From positions 6,780,345 through 6,844,344 of the forward strand of contig JAUPFV010000005.1 in the NCBI GenBank assembly GCA_036936605.1: 64,000 nt of DNA. Direction: 5' to 3'. The position numbers and the translations under genes are program-made. This DNA comes from Limnanthes douglasii subsp. nivea (taxonomy: Eukaryota > Streptophyta > Magnoliopsida > Brassicales > Limnanthaceae). The notes beneath the pieces are model-generated. The model made no database searches, was not told the origin of the DNA, and worked only from the letters and a program-made list of their open reading frames with translations. How positions within the stretch are numbered: the first letter of the stretch is position 1; the number at the start of each line of letters is the position of its first letter. Shown here one piece after another: positions 36,733-49,679 of this stretch.

Positions 36733-37440
36733 TATAAAATAAAGTGTTTTAAAATAAAGAAAGAACGATCAATATTTAGTTTTTTTTAAACTAAAGTGAA
36801 AAAATGGAAACAAATTTATATATTCTGTTTTGAAAGAAGAAAGAAGATCAAGATTTAGTTTTTCTGTTATAAAGTTCGTAAATTAAAAAGAAAAATAATA
36901 ATAAACAAATTTATAATTTCTGTTTTGAAAGAAGAAAGAATGTCAAGATTAGTTGTTCTTTATGAAGTTCAGTAAGTTGAAATGATGATTGAAATTGAAA
37001 CTGAAATGATGCCTAAGAGCGGAACAGATTAAGAGTTTTGCATTTTATAATTTATTTGATTAAGAGGTCAATGTCAATACAGGTCATTATGTCGTGGCAA
37101 TTTTCAAAATTGCTTTTCTCGTTAAGAAACCTTTTGGTATAGTCATAGAAGATTTTGTATATTTCATGCTTGTAATATGTAATCCTCACTTTCTCAGATT
37201 ACTTTAATCCCAATGAATTATCATGAAATACGGTCGAGAGTGATTCAAACATCTGAACGCAACCTAAAGTAAAAACATTAAACCAAATAAGCCATATCTG
37301 TCGTGTCTTGATATTTTATTTTGTCATTTTATGAACTCCATCGTACTTTTCAATTATATATTGATTGAATATTTAGGGTAGATAACCTAAAGATATATCG
37401 GGTGCCAACGTTGACACTGATGAATTAAGAAATAGCTCTA
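36733..37440 (-). repeat. Orphan ARF 5' flank (coding part lost)
   Basis: aatataaaataaagtgtttt and following sequence match the region immediately upstream of ARF copies 1-3, but no ARF coding sequence adjoins it; copia RT takes that place. It continues to a tagggtagataacctaaagat segment, also seen at 41.33 and 50.93 kb. Confidence 0.65.
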
Positions 37441-37789
37441 GGGTGATTTTGTGTTATGTGATTATTTGGGGGTCCAAACAGTAAAGAACAAATACTACGT
37501 GAAAGTCCCTTTTTAGAGAGAGAAAGTGAGAGTTAAGCTAAGTAGAGAGAAAGTAATATTATATTGTTAAAGATAGTAGCAACGCTCTATATTAGCTCTG
37601 CATAATGGTCGGGTTAGACCCATTGATTTGCTCTGAATCTGTATTTCGAGGTCTATGAGGATTATGATTTGCGTTTTTTGGACGGAAATTAGAAACCAAT
37701 TGGGTCCGGTGTTTTTGTTTTCTCGGGTCTAGTGTAGTCTTTAAAACTTTTATCGATCGAATAGCGGTACTGAATTATGGTGTCACCAT
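37441..37789. other. Unassigned, LTR- or leader-like sequence
   Basis: Contains agagagagaaagtgagag and a stretch with no coding potential before the gypsy gag remnant. No ends identified. Confidence 0.3.
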
Positions 37790-38640
37790 TTCCCTTTATC
37801 TTATTGCTTCCCACAAAATTTCTTTAAAAAGCAGTCCAAAACATATCAAAATTCTGGATGCAACCTTTTCTAAGTCGATTGTACCATTTTGAAGTGCTAT
37901 TTTTGATTTTTTTTTAAAATCCCGACACAGCTTATCATCATCGTTGTAATTCATCATAACGTTCTTGAAATTCTCTAGGTGGTTATTTAGATCTTTACTC
38001 CTATCAAACTTTTTCATCTTGGGTATGTCGAACCGCTTTGTTAGATATTCCGAGAGAATTTATGCAGAAAAGGAAAAGTGTCTCTAATTATGTTCTTACT
38101 ATATTAGTGACCTCATTGACTACCGCATAAATACATTGTTCGAACTGAATAACAATTGGATTATTAAGTTTATAATAAAAATCTCGTTCCCCGATCCTCT
38201 TGTATGAAAACAAGACGTTTCCAGTTCGGTTGTTGTTGTTCGACTTTTCACTCCGTATCCATTCTTTATTTGTCATTTTGTGGCTCTTGCTTACCCGAGA
38301 AAGTACATCGTTTATTTGATTATTTCTCCAGCTCTCATTTTTATGTCTATCTGAATGTCTATTTGAGTAATGTCTATCATCCTGATATATTTTCTCTTTA
38401 TTATGGTGATCCTTATATAGGGAAGACAAAAACTTTTCGGACTTAGACACAAAGTATTCACTAGACTATGAAGGATTATATAACGGTCTTATGTTCATTT
38501 TTCAGAGAATGATGGTTTTTGTGTGATTGACATCCTCTGAGTTTTTGAACCTCAAAGATCTTTTTTAGATCTTAATGCTTCGATTTCCACCGATAACTAG
38601 GCACACTCTTCTTGTATTGATGAGAGGTTATTCCCTAGCC
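37790..38640 (-). pseudogene. Ty3/gypsy gag remnant
   Basis: Minus strand 38,450-38,088 (RIGERDFYYKL, PIVIQFEQCIYAVVNEVTNI) followed by 38,017-37,796 (MKKFDRSKDLNNHLENFKNV, NDDDKLCRDF, KVASR) reads in the order of a gypsy gag N-terminal region and capsid core. Frameshifts separate the pieces and the C-terminal part is missing. Confidence 0.7.
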
Positions 38641-39537
38641 GAACAAGTGCAAGGAACAGGAAAAACAAAGGACGAGCTCAGAGTAGGAAAATAAGCAAAG
38701 AAGAGGTAAATAGTCAAGCAAGGAATGAATGAAGTAGGGTCAAAAAAGTTCTGAGGGATGAGTTGACCAAACGAGTTGTTTACGTAAGGATTGAAAGGTG
38801 GACGAGCTCATATATGACGGAGCAAACTTAAATGAAGACGACCAAGCACGCCTGGACGGTTGGAACCCTGCACGAATCATACCGTGCCTTAAACCAAATA
38901 ACGGTTTATGAGTTTCCATTTAATAATATTATGAGTTTTAGGTCAAACTACTTAATTAGTTTTACAAAGAAGGATGATATGGTAAACATGAAGAGCAGCT
39001 AAAGCGTGACATCGAACTGAAAATGAAGCATCCGCGTGTCTGACAATGCCATTACAGTATGATATAATCTACGCATGTGCTACAAAGAAAGGTCGCATGT
39101 GTAGCTCACCTTCATTTGTATTTCTCTAAATAACAGTTGGCCAATAAAATTTACTGAGACAACTAAATGAAATCCTAATGAAAAAAAATAAACATAATGT
39201 TAAACCAACGAACCATTATATTCGCTCAACTCCACGGGTTATAATTTATCATAAATACACAAACCAACACAACTGATAAACATATAAATTAAAATAGTAG
39301 TATTTTCAGTAAGAATCATTAACATCTCATGCATTAGCTAAGAATCAAGTTCAACAAGTCAAATGACAATAGAATAAACCAACATTCGTACAGGTTAAAA
39401 GATGTTTAGTTTGATCTAAACCAATGTTCAGCATATCAAATTAGGATGTTCAGTTCAGCATATAACCCAAGAAAGAAAGAAAAAACCAACGTTCGTACAA
39501 GTTAAACGTAACGATCCCGCATATCATACAATGATGC
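38641..39537. other. Intergenic, then ARF copy 2 3' flank
   Basis: 38,641-39,300 holds nothing recognised. From about 39,320 (catgcattagctaagaatca) it matches the 3' flanks of ARF copies 1, 3 and 4. Confidence 0.5.
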
Positions 39538-40889
39538 TCAACGCCGCGCCTTTTTCTTTGACGGAGAGAGTGTCAAAGACTCTATTTCGGGTGTGTCCAA
39601 CACTAATTTAACCACCCATGGGTTGACCTGGTTCAAGTTTGGAACCAAATCCGGTTCGTCCCACGTAACCTGAAAATTAATTACACATTCAATTTGCTTA
39701 GAAGAATAAAAATGGATAAGTTTGTTAATAAGATTTTCACCACCCTACGCTTAAGCACTACTACTAATACATAATGCAAGAAAATAGGTAGTTCTTTTTG
39801 CAATTTCGCCACCAAAAGAAGGCACCAAATAGCTTACTTGAGGCTTACGTGACCCGATCTACTACATATTATTTTTACTATGGGAATGATATAATTACGC
39901 GTTAATAAGCATTGAAGTTTAATGGATCAAAACGCTCAAATACAAATGGAAATTGTATAAAACCTGAAGTACATTCCAAGAAAAATCAGGCCACTGCTGA
40001 ACAGCAGATACAGTTCCCGTGCGCCAACTGATTAGTTGTGAATCCTCCGATTCAAAGGCCTTTTGGAACCTTGTCCCCTCATGCCAAGATACTCTCATCG
40101 CGGCCCTAACGACTTCCTCCTCTACACAAAACGCCGACGTATTTGGGCGTGGATAGTAAAGTACATAACAAAACTTGGCCGCTAGTAGCTGATGCTAGCG
40201 CCTGCCCTACAGCCTTAGCTTTCTCTTCATCCCCAACCGCGTCATGTTTTGCGCGACGGATCCCCACACAGATATCTCCATTTTCTGATTTAAAAAACAC
40301 AAGTGTATCTCCTGCAACTAGCTTTTTATTCGTGACAAACCACTTCCATCCAGCTGTTAGCACTTGTTTCCTTCGTTTTCGTCTGTAAATATGTCTAAAT
40401 TTCCATGTTTCACCATGGATGTCTTTTATCACTAGCCACTGGTCAGGCCAATGGAGGAAAAATCCTTTTTGCAGCATAACATGGGACATTTAATCCTTTA
40501 TAGCCGGCCTTTATGTTAATGTCTGATCGAGTCAGAGTTTTAACAAAAGAAGAACCAGAAGTCTCCGAAAACGGGCTGGTGTGTTTTAGATCGACAGGGT
40601 GGCTGTGGTTTGGTCGAGGGTTTAGCCTGATTTTAACATAGACTTCGTCGGTATCAGGGTTGGCAAGAAATTTGACTAATTCAACGCCACAGAGGATATT
40701 GGGCGGATAACCGGGGAAATCTTTGGTGGTGGTAATTTGCGCATTTTCCACATGACCTTGTGGGAAGTAGAAAGCGGTGGAGTTAACTGTCGGGATATGG
40801 AGCAATGATCCTGCGCCTGCATGCCACAGTTGCGAATCCACACTCTTTTCTTCTTCTTCTTCTTCCATTTTCTCTGTCGAATGGCCCAA
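39538..40889 (-). pseudogene. ARF-like pseudogene (copy 2)
   Basis: Same layout as copy 1: exon 1 40,889-39,964, exon 2 39,669-39,538. Start MGHSTEKMEEEEEEK, QLWHAGAG (the usual Cys is Gly), B3 start SSFVKTLTRSD. Relative to copy 3, 17 bases are missing after RIFPPL (near 40,464), causing a frameshift and stop. The shifted frame continues LVIKDIHGETWKFRHIY to GDICVGIRRAKH. A one-base insertion near 40,168 shifts it again after SATSGQV. The intron carries extra sequence (about 39,730-39,890). Exon 2 still reads VTWDEPDLVPNLNQVNPW and ends SPSKKKARR. Two frameshifts make it non-functional. Confidence 0.85.
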
Positions 40890-41456
40890 AAATATAAAAT
40901 AAAGTGTTTTGAAAGAAGATCAAGATTTAGTTTTTCTGTATGAAGTTCCGTAAACTGAAGTGAAAAATGAGAAGAAATTTGTATATTTTGTTTTTGAAAG
41001 AAGAAAGATGATCAAGATTTAGTTTTTCTGTTATAAGTTCGGTAAATTAAAGAAACTTCTTAGTACAGTCGCACTCGTATATTTCATGTTTGTAATATAT
41101 GATGTAATCTTCAACTTTTTCAGATAATTATAATTTCAATGAATTATCACGGAATACGGTCGAGGGAGACTCAAACATCTGAATGGAGCAGAGAGTAAAA
41201 ACAATAAACCTAAGTTAAAAAATTAGTTCTGAATATAGTAAATAAATATAACTTAAGTTATCTTTACTCGTACTTTAATATTTTATTTTGCCATTTTATG
41301 ATTTTTGAATTATATATTGATTGAATATTTACGGTAGATCACCTATCTATTTCGGGTGCTAACATTGACGCTGCCAAAAAGTATTCTGATTTTTGTTTCC
41401 TTGGCAATGATATCCGTAGAGTGGAGTGGTCGATGATTAGTCCTGGGGGATTTGTT
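40890..41456 (-). repeat. ARF copy 2 5' flank, ending in a LINE target duplication
   Basis: Matches other ARF 5' flanks. It is interrupted at 41,456 by the LINE and resumes at 47,749. The uninterrupted form is seen at 50,225-51,060. Confidence 0.7.
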
Positions 41457-42105
41457 TTTTTTCTAAGCAAAAACCTTTTATTTGATAAATTGAAATAGAG
41501 TTGAATACAAAGGCGGGAAATTTCCCTCCAAAAACACAATTGAGAAAATTAAACAAATTACAAGCTTATATTCAAAGAAGACTAAAAATTCAGCTTTACT
41601 AAGACCAATCAGCCATGAAACCAATCACTTGAGCTTCAAACACAACCAAGATAAGAGCGCATCAAGGATCAAATAGCCAATCTCAATGCTCAAGCTTCCA
41701 TCTCATCCAAGGCTATAACACAAGCTGATATCAGCTAAGAATCGCAGCTTCAAACAACAGCCATCGCCAATAACAACTCTACTTGCAGAAACTCGCATCA
41801 TCACGATGCAATCAGATCCATAACTAACCAAAGAAGAGATCCATTAGCAGCATTATCCATCAACAACATTATCCATCAACAGCCAAATAAAGCTCCAACA
41901 GCTGCATTAGCCAACCAAAACAAACTGGGACCAAAAAAGGATCTAGAACCAAAACTTACAAACAAGCTCAGTCAGAAATGTTTATATAAGGTAAGCCAAG
42001 ACTTTCGAGAATAAGGATTGATTTCAGATTAGCAGGAGCAGATGTATATACGTAGTTAAGCTTAAGTTTACATTTTAAGGTCCAACGAGCCAGCGAGTTT
42101 GCTGC

Positions 42106-45100
42106 TCAATTTTGGTCCCTATAAACATATATAAGAGTCATAGTAGGAGTGAGCATCATTCTGCAACAGTTTATAACAGGAAAAAGAGACCAGTGTAAGG
42201 CACCCAGATTATCATTCTTCATAAAATCGACAAGTAAGGAAGAGTCAGTCTCAATGTCGACAGATGAAAGACCTTTAGAGTTACATATAATAAGACCATC
42301 CATTAGGGTCCTAGCTTCAACCATAATAGGAGATAACTTACCATAAACATTACCACCAGCATACACTAAATTACCTTTAAAGTCTCTGATAATGAAACCA
42401 GCACTAGCTTCGCCATTGAAAATCATAGAGGCGTCTGTGTTAAGCTTATATCTACCAACTGATGGAGGAATCCACTTAAGCACAGAAGGTCTAGTTAAAG
42501 AACCACAACATAAGTTTAAGAAGCCCAGATTTTTAGCAACAGATCTATCACTGGACCAATGTTTAAATTTAAAGATACCAGCAACATTCATGTAGTATAT
42601 AATCTTGTGAACATCCTTAATGATAGCATTAGAAGAAACAGTCTTATTTTTTAACTTAGAATGATTTCTGTATTTCCAAATGGTGCTGTAAATAATTGAA
42701 GGAATGACATTTATAATATGGTTTTTCTTACTAGTGCTCCTAAACCAAGTTCTAGACATGTGAATTGGAGTCATATATCTATATATCATTATATTGAAAA
42801 GGTTAGCAAAATGCAGCCAAACAGACCAGGAAACATCACAAGAAATAAAAACATGATCAGTGGTTTCACAACTTAAGCAAAATTGACATTTGGAAACAAT
42901 ATACATGTGCCTTTTCCTAAGAACTGAATCAGTAGACATGAAACTGTTAACCAACTTCCAATGAACGAAAGAATGCTTTTTGGGAGTTAAATCATTCCAA
43001 ATTTTATAAAACAGGCTAGATTCAATGTGATGATTTCTAATGAAATCCCATGTATGCTTTAGACTAAAGTTACCCTTAGACGATAAGCTCCATATGATCT
43101 TGTCCTTCTTGTTATGATGAACAATTTTTAATTCGACCCAGATCCTCCTTACTAATAAGATTGACAATACGATTAAGATCCCATTGATAGTTAGACCAAT
43201 AATAATTAACCTTCTCATGATGATACCAACCATTGTCAATAGAATTATCAAGAGAAAGAAGAGGATCAGAATTAGACCATCTATCCAACCAGAAATCAAC
43301 ATTACCATCACCTAAAGACCAGCTCACAAATTGCTCAGCAGTAGACTGAATCTTCCTAAGCCTGTTCCAAACCATAGAACCCTTCATGCTATTGGCAAAC
43401 TGCAAAGGATGCTTCTTTTTGCAATAGATATCATGAATCAAATTAGCCCAAAGTAACTTGCTGTCCCTAAACTGCAACCAAAGCTTACAAGAAGTAGAAA
43501 TTTGAACATCAACTAAATCTTTAATGTTTAAGCCCCCCTCTTTATACGTTTTATAAATGCTTTTCCAACTACACCAATGGATTTTGTGATCCAAGCTAGT
43601 AGAACCCCAAAGAAAGCCTTTTCAATTTTGTTAATAACATTATAAGGGATAACATTACTATGCATGAGTAAAGCACAATATTCATAAGAACAACATTAAT
43701 GAGAGTGATTCTACCAGCAAACGATAGATGCTTGGATTCCCAATTAGCTATTCTATTATTGATCTTTTTAAAGAGATTAGTGTAAATAACAGACTTATTA
43801 TTGGTACTGATTGTTATACCAAGATAATCAGTAGGGAGCATAGCATTATTAAAGCCAGTGATGTTAGAAATGGGGCTGATTCTATCATCATTCATACCAC
43901 TAGCAATGATAACTTTCGTTTCGCTTTTGTTAATGACCTGACCAGAGATTGCTTGATAGTCTTGTAAGAAAAGATTAAGTGATACTAAAGAAGCATCCTT
44001 GCAGTTAGTGAACAAGAGAATATCATCAGCAAAAGCCAAGTTACTAATACATAACTTATTACGACTTTTGTATCTCATGTATTTATTCTCATTAAAGAGC
44101 AAAGCGATACCCCTCAACAAAACTTCATCAACAATAATAAACAGGCTAGGCGAAAGGGGATCACCTTGCCTAAGGCCTTTGGCAGTTTTAAATAAACCAC
44201 ATGAGACACCATTGACTAAGATAGAGACAAAGACATTAGATATCATGCTATTAATAAGCCTTATAAATCTTCTAGAGAAACCAAAGCAGGTTAAAACTTT
44301 AATAAGAAAGGGATGATTGAGCTTGTCAAAAGCTTTGCACATATCCAACTGAATGATGATGTTTTTTGTCCTTAACTTTTATGTTCAAATCATAAAGGAT
44401 CTCCTTGGCACTTAAAACATTAGAATGAATTGAATTACCAGGAACAAACCCTCCTTGAGAACTAGAGATTATTTTAGGAAGAATATTAACAAGTCTGTCA
44501 TTCAAAATTTTAGCCATAATACGATTAAGGAGCGTGCATAAACTTATAGGCCGATAATCACCCCAACAAGTAGGATTACTGGACTTAGGAATGAGACAGA
44601 TGCCAGTAGCAAGAATACCTTTAGGTATATTGCAACCTCTAATAAAATGATGAAGAGGAAAAATGAGATCTTTTTTTATAATGTTCCAACATTTTTTATA
44701 AAAGAATAGATTAAATCCATCCATACCTGCCACATTAGAAGCTTTAAGATTGTTGATTGTCTTGAGAACTTCATCTTCTCCAGGAAGAATGAGCAGGCTC
44801 TTGTTATCCTCTTGAGTAACAACACAGGGGATGGTATCAAACAGATTATGATTCAGCTTCTCTAACTCATCTTTATTATCCTTATAAGGGCTACAAACAA
44901 GAGCCTTAGTAAATAAATCAACAGCAGAATAACCTATAGAGTCTTTATCAGTAATCCAAATATTGTTCTCCTTAATGCCATTAATAGAACTTTTCTTTCT
45001 TTTCTTGGAAACATAGCTATGAAAGAGCTTTGTACTTCTGTCTCCATCTCTGATCCAGTCAACATTACACTTCTGCAGCCAATATTCCTCCTCCATTTTG

Positions 45101-46085
45101 TAGGCATTCATCAATAAAGCATTACACTTATTCAACTCTTCCTTTGATTGACTAGTATTTTGATGCTGATGTAAAGTTTCCACCATAAGAATATCATCCT
45201 CCAAAGCTTGAACTTTGCTGAAAATATTCCCAAAATGATGCTTATTCCAATCAACAAGAGCACCTTTTAACCTTTTGAGTTTAAGCCAAAACATTTTCAA
45301 AGGATCACCATCCATATCCTGATCCAACTATTAGATACAATAGACAAAAAACCTTCATCAAGCAGCCACATGTTCTGCAATCTAAAATTCTTTCTTGAAC
45401 TATAAGACAAACTAGAACAATTGACAATGATGGCCATATGATCAGGTCCAGTTCTGGCTTTATGAATGACATTGGTGTTATTGATGATATCATTCCATAA
45501 ATTATTAGTAAAGACCCAATCCAGACGTCTCCAGTTAGTCTTGTTAGACCAATTAAATCTAGACCCAGCATACCCAGCATCCATAAGACTACAATCACTT
45601 ATCATTCTGTTAAAATCATCAGCATTATTTTGGCAGAACGTAGAGCAGCCAATCTGATCATCTATAGAACTTATTGCATTGAAATCACCACAAACAAGCC
45701 AAGCTTTATTAGAACAAGAGATGTTACGCAAAGTATCCCATGGATCTAATATATTTAAGAGTTGACATTTAGCATAGACAAAAGTTAAAAGAAAGTTTTT
45801 ATCAAGAATGTTATGAGTAGCTTCAATATGCAAGCATTGAATATGGTCAAGCAAAATGTTAACAGATATATTTTCATTCCAGAAAATTCAAATTTTATTA
45901 GATATATTAGATGCACTATGGTTGAATCCAATTTTAGAAGCACAATAAACAAGATTATCATTACTAATTAAGGGCTCTTGAATAACTGTAATATCAACTT
46001 TGTTAACTCTAGAAAGATGCTTAAGTCTCCTAAATGAAGATTTATATTTAATCCCTCTAATATTCCAATTAAGAATGCTAATCAT
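42106..46085 (-). pseudogene. LINE ORF2: endonuclease, reverse transcriptase, RNase H
   Basis: Order on the minus strand: apurinic-type endonuclease (46,085-45,300: ISILNWNIRG, VCGDFNA, RLDWVFTN, GPDHMAI); RT (45,327-43,596: WGDYRPISLC, SSSQGGFVPG, DMCKAFDKLNH, GLRQGDPLSPSLF, FADDILLF); zinc-binding zf-RVT region (about 43,060-42,780: SKCQFCLSCETTDHVFISC); RNase H (about 42,480-42,106: KLNTDASM, VEARTLMDGL, ETDSSLL). The RT active site is FADD, with both Asp residues kept. At least four frameshifts or stops split the ORF, for example near 45,870, 45,310, 44,340 and 43,595. It would not give a continuous protein. Confidence 0.85.
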
Positions 46086-46207
46086 AACTGAGAGAACGTT
46101 TAGAATTACGTGTTGTTATAGATAATTGGTGAGTATTCCTGACCAGCCTCTTCTTTTTAGCTTGCTTGAGTTGTCTGTCAATTATAGTTGTGAAATCCTC
46201 ATCATCT

Positions 46208-47644
46208 TCAGATGAATTTTTTTTTTTGAATTTGGCTCCTGGTTAATCTTTTAACAGGCTGAGCACTCCTAGAGACAGGCAGATGACTCCTTGAAGAAAC
46301 CTGAGGACTCTCATAACCAACTTTAGGAGAAGAAAATTCAGAAGACAGATTTTCATAATCCCGATTGTTAGTATTCCCAAGAGTTTGCAAGGCCCCGATC
46401 ATTTCATCTTATTTGTTATTAATATCCATTTCAACTTCTTGAGGGTCAACATTGTTGACACCATCAACAGCCTCAACATGACTACCAATAAGAACATCCT
46501 GACAAGTATCAGAATTCCTATCAACAACACGACTATGAAAGGGAGATGATGAAAGACTCCCAAGATTTGAGTTCTTGGGAGAGAATTTATTCAGATCTTT
46601 ATCTTTAACACTATTCAGAACATTGAACCCGAATTCCATCGTTTGAATAGCACCATGAATATCAGTTCTTGAAGGCATAGTATTAACTTCTTTGGCATGC
46701 TCTTCAACAGCTTTGAAACTATCCAACTTCTTACTGATATCAATATTATTAGACGCAGCAATAACATTATCTTCTTTGGCATATTCTTCAACAGCTTTTG
46801 CATTATCCAATTTCTGACTGATATCCATATCAAACTTGCTGAATTTCTCAATAACCTTGTGCTTCTTGCATTGATCAATACCATGGCCAATATGGTAACT
46901 AGATTTACAATACTTAGGAAGGTTTAGATATGAAGTTCTCACCCAACAGCCATGATTGCTTCCAAAACCCACCCAAACACTATGAAAAATCTTGCTTGTT
47001 ATATCCATTTCAATCCTGGCCAAACAATGATTGTAGAAAGCTCTATTTTTAGATGGAACTTTATTCTGCATAGGCCTACCCAAAGAAGAGGCTATATTTG
47101 AGATCACCTTCTCATTGAACAAATGTTCAGGCAGATTTTCAATCTTGATCCATATTGGGGTAACAGGACACTCATATTTTACATTAAAGCATTCAGTCCA
47201 TTTCAGTAACCTCATAACCGTTGAACCAATCGTCCACACATTTTTCCTCCATAGTTTAGCCAAATCTTCATACGAGTCAAACTCAATTAAGATATGTCTT
47301 GAGTCCTTAACCGTATAACTGAAACCTTAAACAAATTTGAACTTGGAAAAGAAATCGAGCAGATGTATCCTCTTAGGTAAGCCAGCAGAGCATTTACCAA
47401 CAAGAGTGTGTTTTGATTTCGATTTCAGATGGGCTAAGAAGACATCATCATATTGCAAATGAACATGATCATTCTTGTTTCTTATTTCCACAGGGTTGAA
47501 AGAATCAACCAAACCTTTTGAATCAGCAATCACTGCATCAACGAAAGACTTCTTCTTCCACTAACTGTTGTCTCTGAAATCGTTTTGCAAATCTTTGATA
47601 GATGTTGAACTGAAAACTTCTTGGATAGATGGGAATTGATCCAT
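46208..47644 (-). pseudogene. LINE ORF1 (DUF4283 domain, degenerate zinc knuckle)
   Basis: Likely start at 47,644 (MDQFPSIQEVF). The DUF4283-like region reads SRHILIEFDSYEDLAKLW and ECPVTPIWIKIENLPEHLF. A knuckle CKSSYHIGHGIDQC has the second Cys replaced by Ser. A long polar tail follows. In-frame stops lie after QNDFRDNS (about 47,563), after FSKFKFV (47,327) and at 46,409. ORF1 proteins bind the element RNA; this one is broken. Confidence 0.75.
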
Positions 47645-47765
47645 GAAAATCAAAGAAATTAATTCATCAGGAGATGAAAATCAAGGAAGAAGGAGAATTC
47701 TTGTTTCTTGGAGCAGAAGCCATCATAATTGATTGTATCTTATGTAATGTCGTGGAGGATTTGTT

Positions 47766-48088
47766 ATTATTATACTTAAAGGATTTATTTTTTTACTATT
47801 CCTAAAGCACTGTGGTCTAACGGGAGGTGTTCTAAAATGTAGAGGAGGGTTTAGAAGCACTGTGGAATAACCCGACAGACATGTTGTCATTCTAGTATCG
47901 GCCTCGACCTGGAAAAAAACATATTAATTTTGATGTAGAATAGAAGATCGGCTCCATGAGTGAGTTCGATCACGCATGTGATGACGGTGAATGTTTTTTA
48001 ATCGATATGTCTTTATATCGACCCCGAGAGTTTTTACTTTTGGAGTTCTCTTCCGCGAGATTTGTAAGTGCATTCATGGCGTGACGAG
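47766..48088 (-). repeat. ARF 5' distal flank, continuation after LINE
   Basis: ctaacgggaggtgttctaaa to the ctttatatcgaccccgagag segment, shared with 51,080-51,330 and 63,326-63,470. Ends at cgtgacgag, where a copia LTR begins. Confidence 0.65.
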
Positions 48089-48240
48089 TATTAAATAAAG
48101 AGCAAAAGAGATAGAAAGAAGTCTCTTAAAGTGACTAGGGTTATTGTATTATTTAGATAGTATGTCTTTTAAATAGTGTATATGATCGTATGTATAGATA
48201 TAATAAAGGGATAACGGGCTTGAGCGTTATATCCTTAACA
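48089..48240 (-). mobile_element. Copia LTR (152 bp)
   Basis: Minus strand begins TGTTAAGGATATAAC, after a polypurine stretch (gagggaggg). A near-identical LTR lies at 63,478-63,630 in the same type of flank. Pre-insertion sequence cgtggcgagtagtattccg is seen at 59,879. Confidence 0.7.
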
Positions 48241-49545
48241 CCCTCCCTCAAACTCACAATACAACAGGAATACGCATTGAGAGTTTGTCACAAAGAAAAC
48301 AAAACCGCGTTGTTGGTTGAGCTTTCGTGAAAATATCAGAAACATGTAAAGCTGATGGAACATATGGAAGCGAGATGGTGTCGGTCTAAAGATGATGTCG
48401 AGTGAAGTGCCAATCTATTTCAATGTGCTTCGTCCTCTCATGAAAAAAAAATCTCTGCTATCGGTATGACACTTTTGTTATCACAATGTATGGAAGTGGT
48501 TTGGTAACATTAACCCCCATATCTTCGAGAAGTCATCGTAAACAAAATATCTCACATGTGGTGACGACCATTAGCACGGTACTCAACTTTAGTTGACGAT
48601 CTAGAGACAACATCTTGTTTCTTCCTTTCCAAGATATTAATGAATCTCCACGAAAAATATAGACACCAGTAGTAGATTTTCGGTCATGAGAATCACTATT
48701 CCAATCAACATTGTTATACGCACGCAGTTCAAGTGAAGAGGTCGAGGGAAATAAAATACATTAGAACTGAGTGCAACGAAGATATCTCAATATTCGAAGA
48801 ACAACTCCCCGAAGGACGGATGTAGGAGCAGTAACAAATTGACCAACCATAGGAACAACATAAGCTATATATGGCCGAATAACTGTAAGATAGACCAAAC
48901 TTCCTACAAGAGTTTGATATAGAGTTGGGTCTGACAAAGGAACATCATCAGTCGGATAATACCGAGCATTGGTTTCAAGAGGGGTATCTACCGTGCTGTT
49001 ATCAGAAAGTCGCGCTCGCTCAAATAAATCAGATATATATTTTGTCTAAGAAAGAATATAACCTTTTCAAGAGTGAGCCATTTCAATACCTAAAAAATAA
49101 CGTAATAGTCCCAAGTCTTTCATCGCAAAACGCTGAGCAAAATCACGTTTTAGTGCCTCGATGCCATCAATATCATCTACATATAGGGATACAATAATTC
49201 GTCCTGCACTCGTACATCTGATAAAGAAGGCCGAATCATGATTAGTAGCAAGGAAACCAAGTGAAGTAATAACTATAGAAAATTTTTCAAACCAGGCACG
49301 AGGAGCTTTTTTGAGACCATATAAAGCTTTCCTAAGTCGACAAACTTCACCTTGTTGGTGTGCAACACCTGAAGGAGGAGTCATGTAAACCTCCTCATGA
49401 AGATCACCATTCAAAAATGAATTTTTGACATCTAGTTGGAAGATCTTCCATTAGTGAATTGTCGTCATATTTTTAGTGAGAACCCAACTACACCAAATTG
49501 AGAAAATATTGTTACTCAAAATGGATAATTTTTTTTAAAGGCCTC
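48241..49545 (-). pseudogene. Copia pol remnant (RT second half, RNase H)
   Basis: Minus-strand 49,414-49,067 reads MNGDLHEEVYMTPPSGVAHQ, ALYGLKKAPRAWFEKF, and the catalytic SLYVDDID, then DLGLLRYFLGIEMAHS. Towards 48,255 broken frames give the RNase H end (VSDIFTKAQPTTRFCFL) directly before the LTR. Stops are frequent in the RNase H part. Confidence 0.8.
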
Positions 49546-49679
49546 GTTCTAATTTAAAACTCATAGATTGATGATTTATATAATTATATAATTAATTATA
49601 ATATATAATTGACTAACCCATTTAAAGATCTCAGCAAGAGGGGGAGTCTAGAATATTTTCATCATAATAAATCACCACA

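Larger units (their letters stand above)
41457..47748 (-). mobile_element. L1-type LINE with RNase H, 6.3 kb, with target-site duplication
   Basis: Minus-strand non-LTR retrotransposon. The 3' end has a short poly(T) run on the plus strand (about 41,455-41,462). It is flanked by a 17-bp duplication differing at 2 positions: 41,440-41,456 (gtcctgggggatttgtt) and 47,749-47,765 (gtcgtggaggatttgtt). The empty-site paralogue at about 51,026-51,042 supports the boundaries. ORF1 and ORF2 are both nearly full length but broken. Confidence 0.85.

Noticed and set aside
42149..47318. Several plus-strand ORFs across the LINE
   Set aside because: Antisense shadows of ORF1 and ORF2 without conserved motifs.
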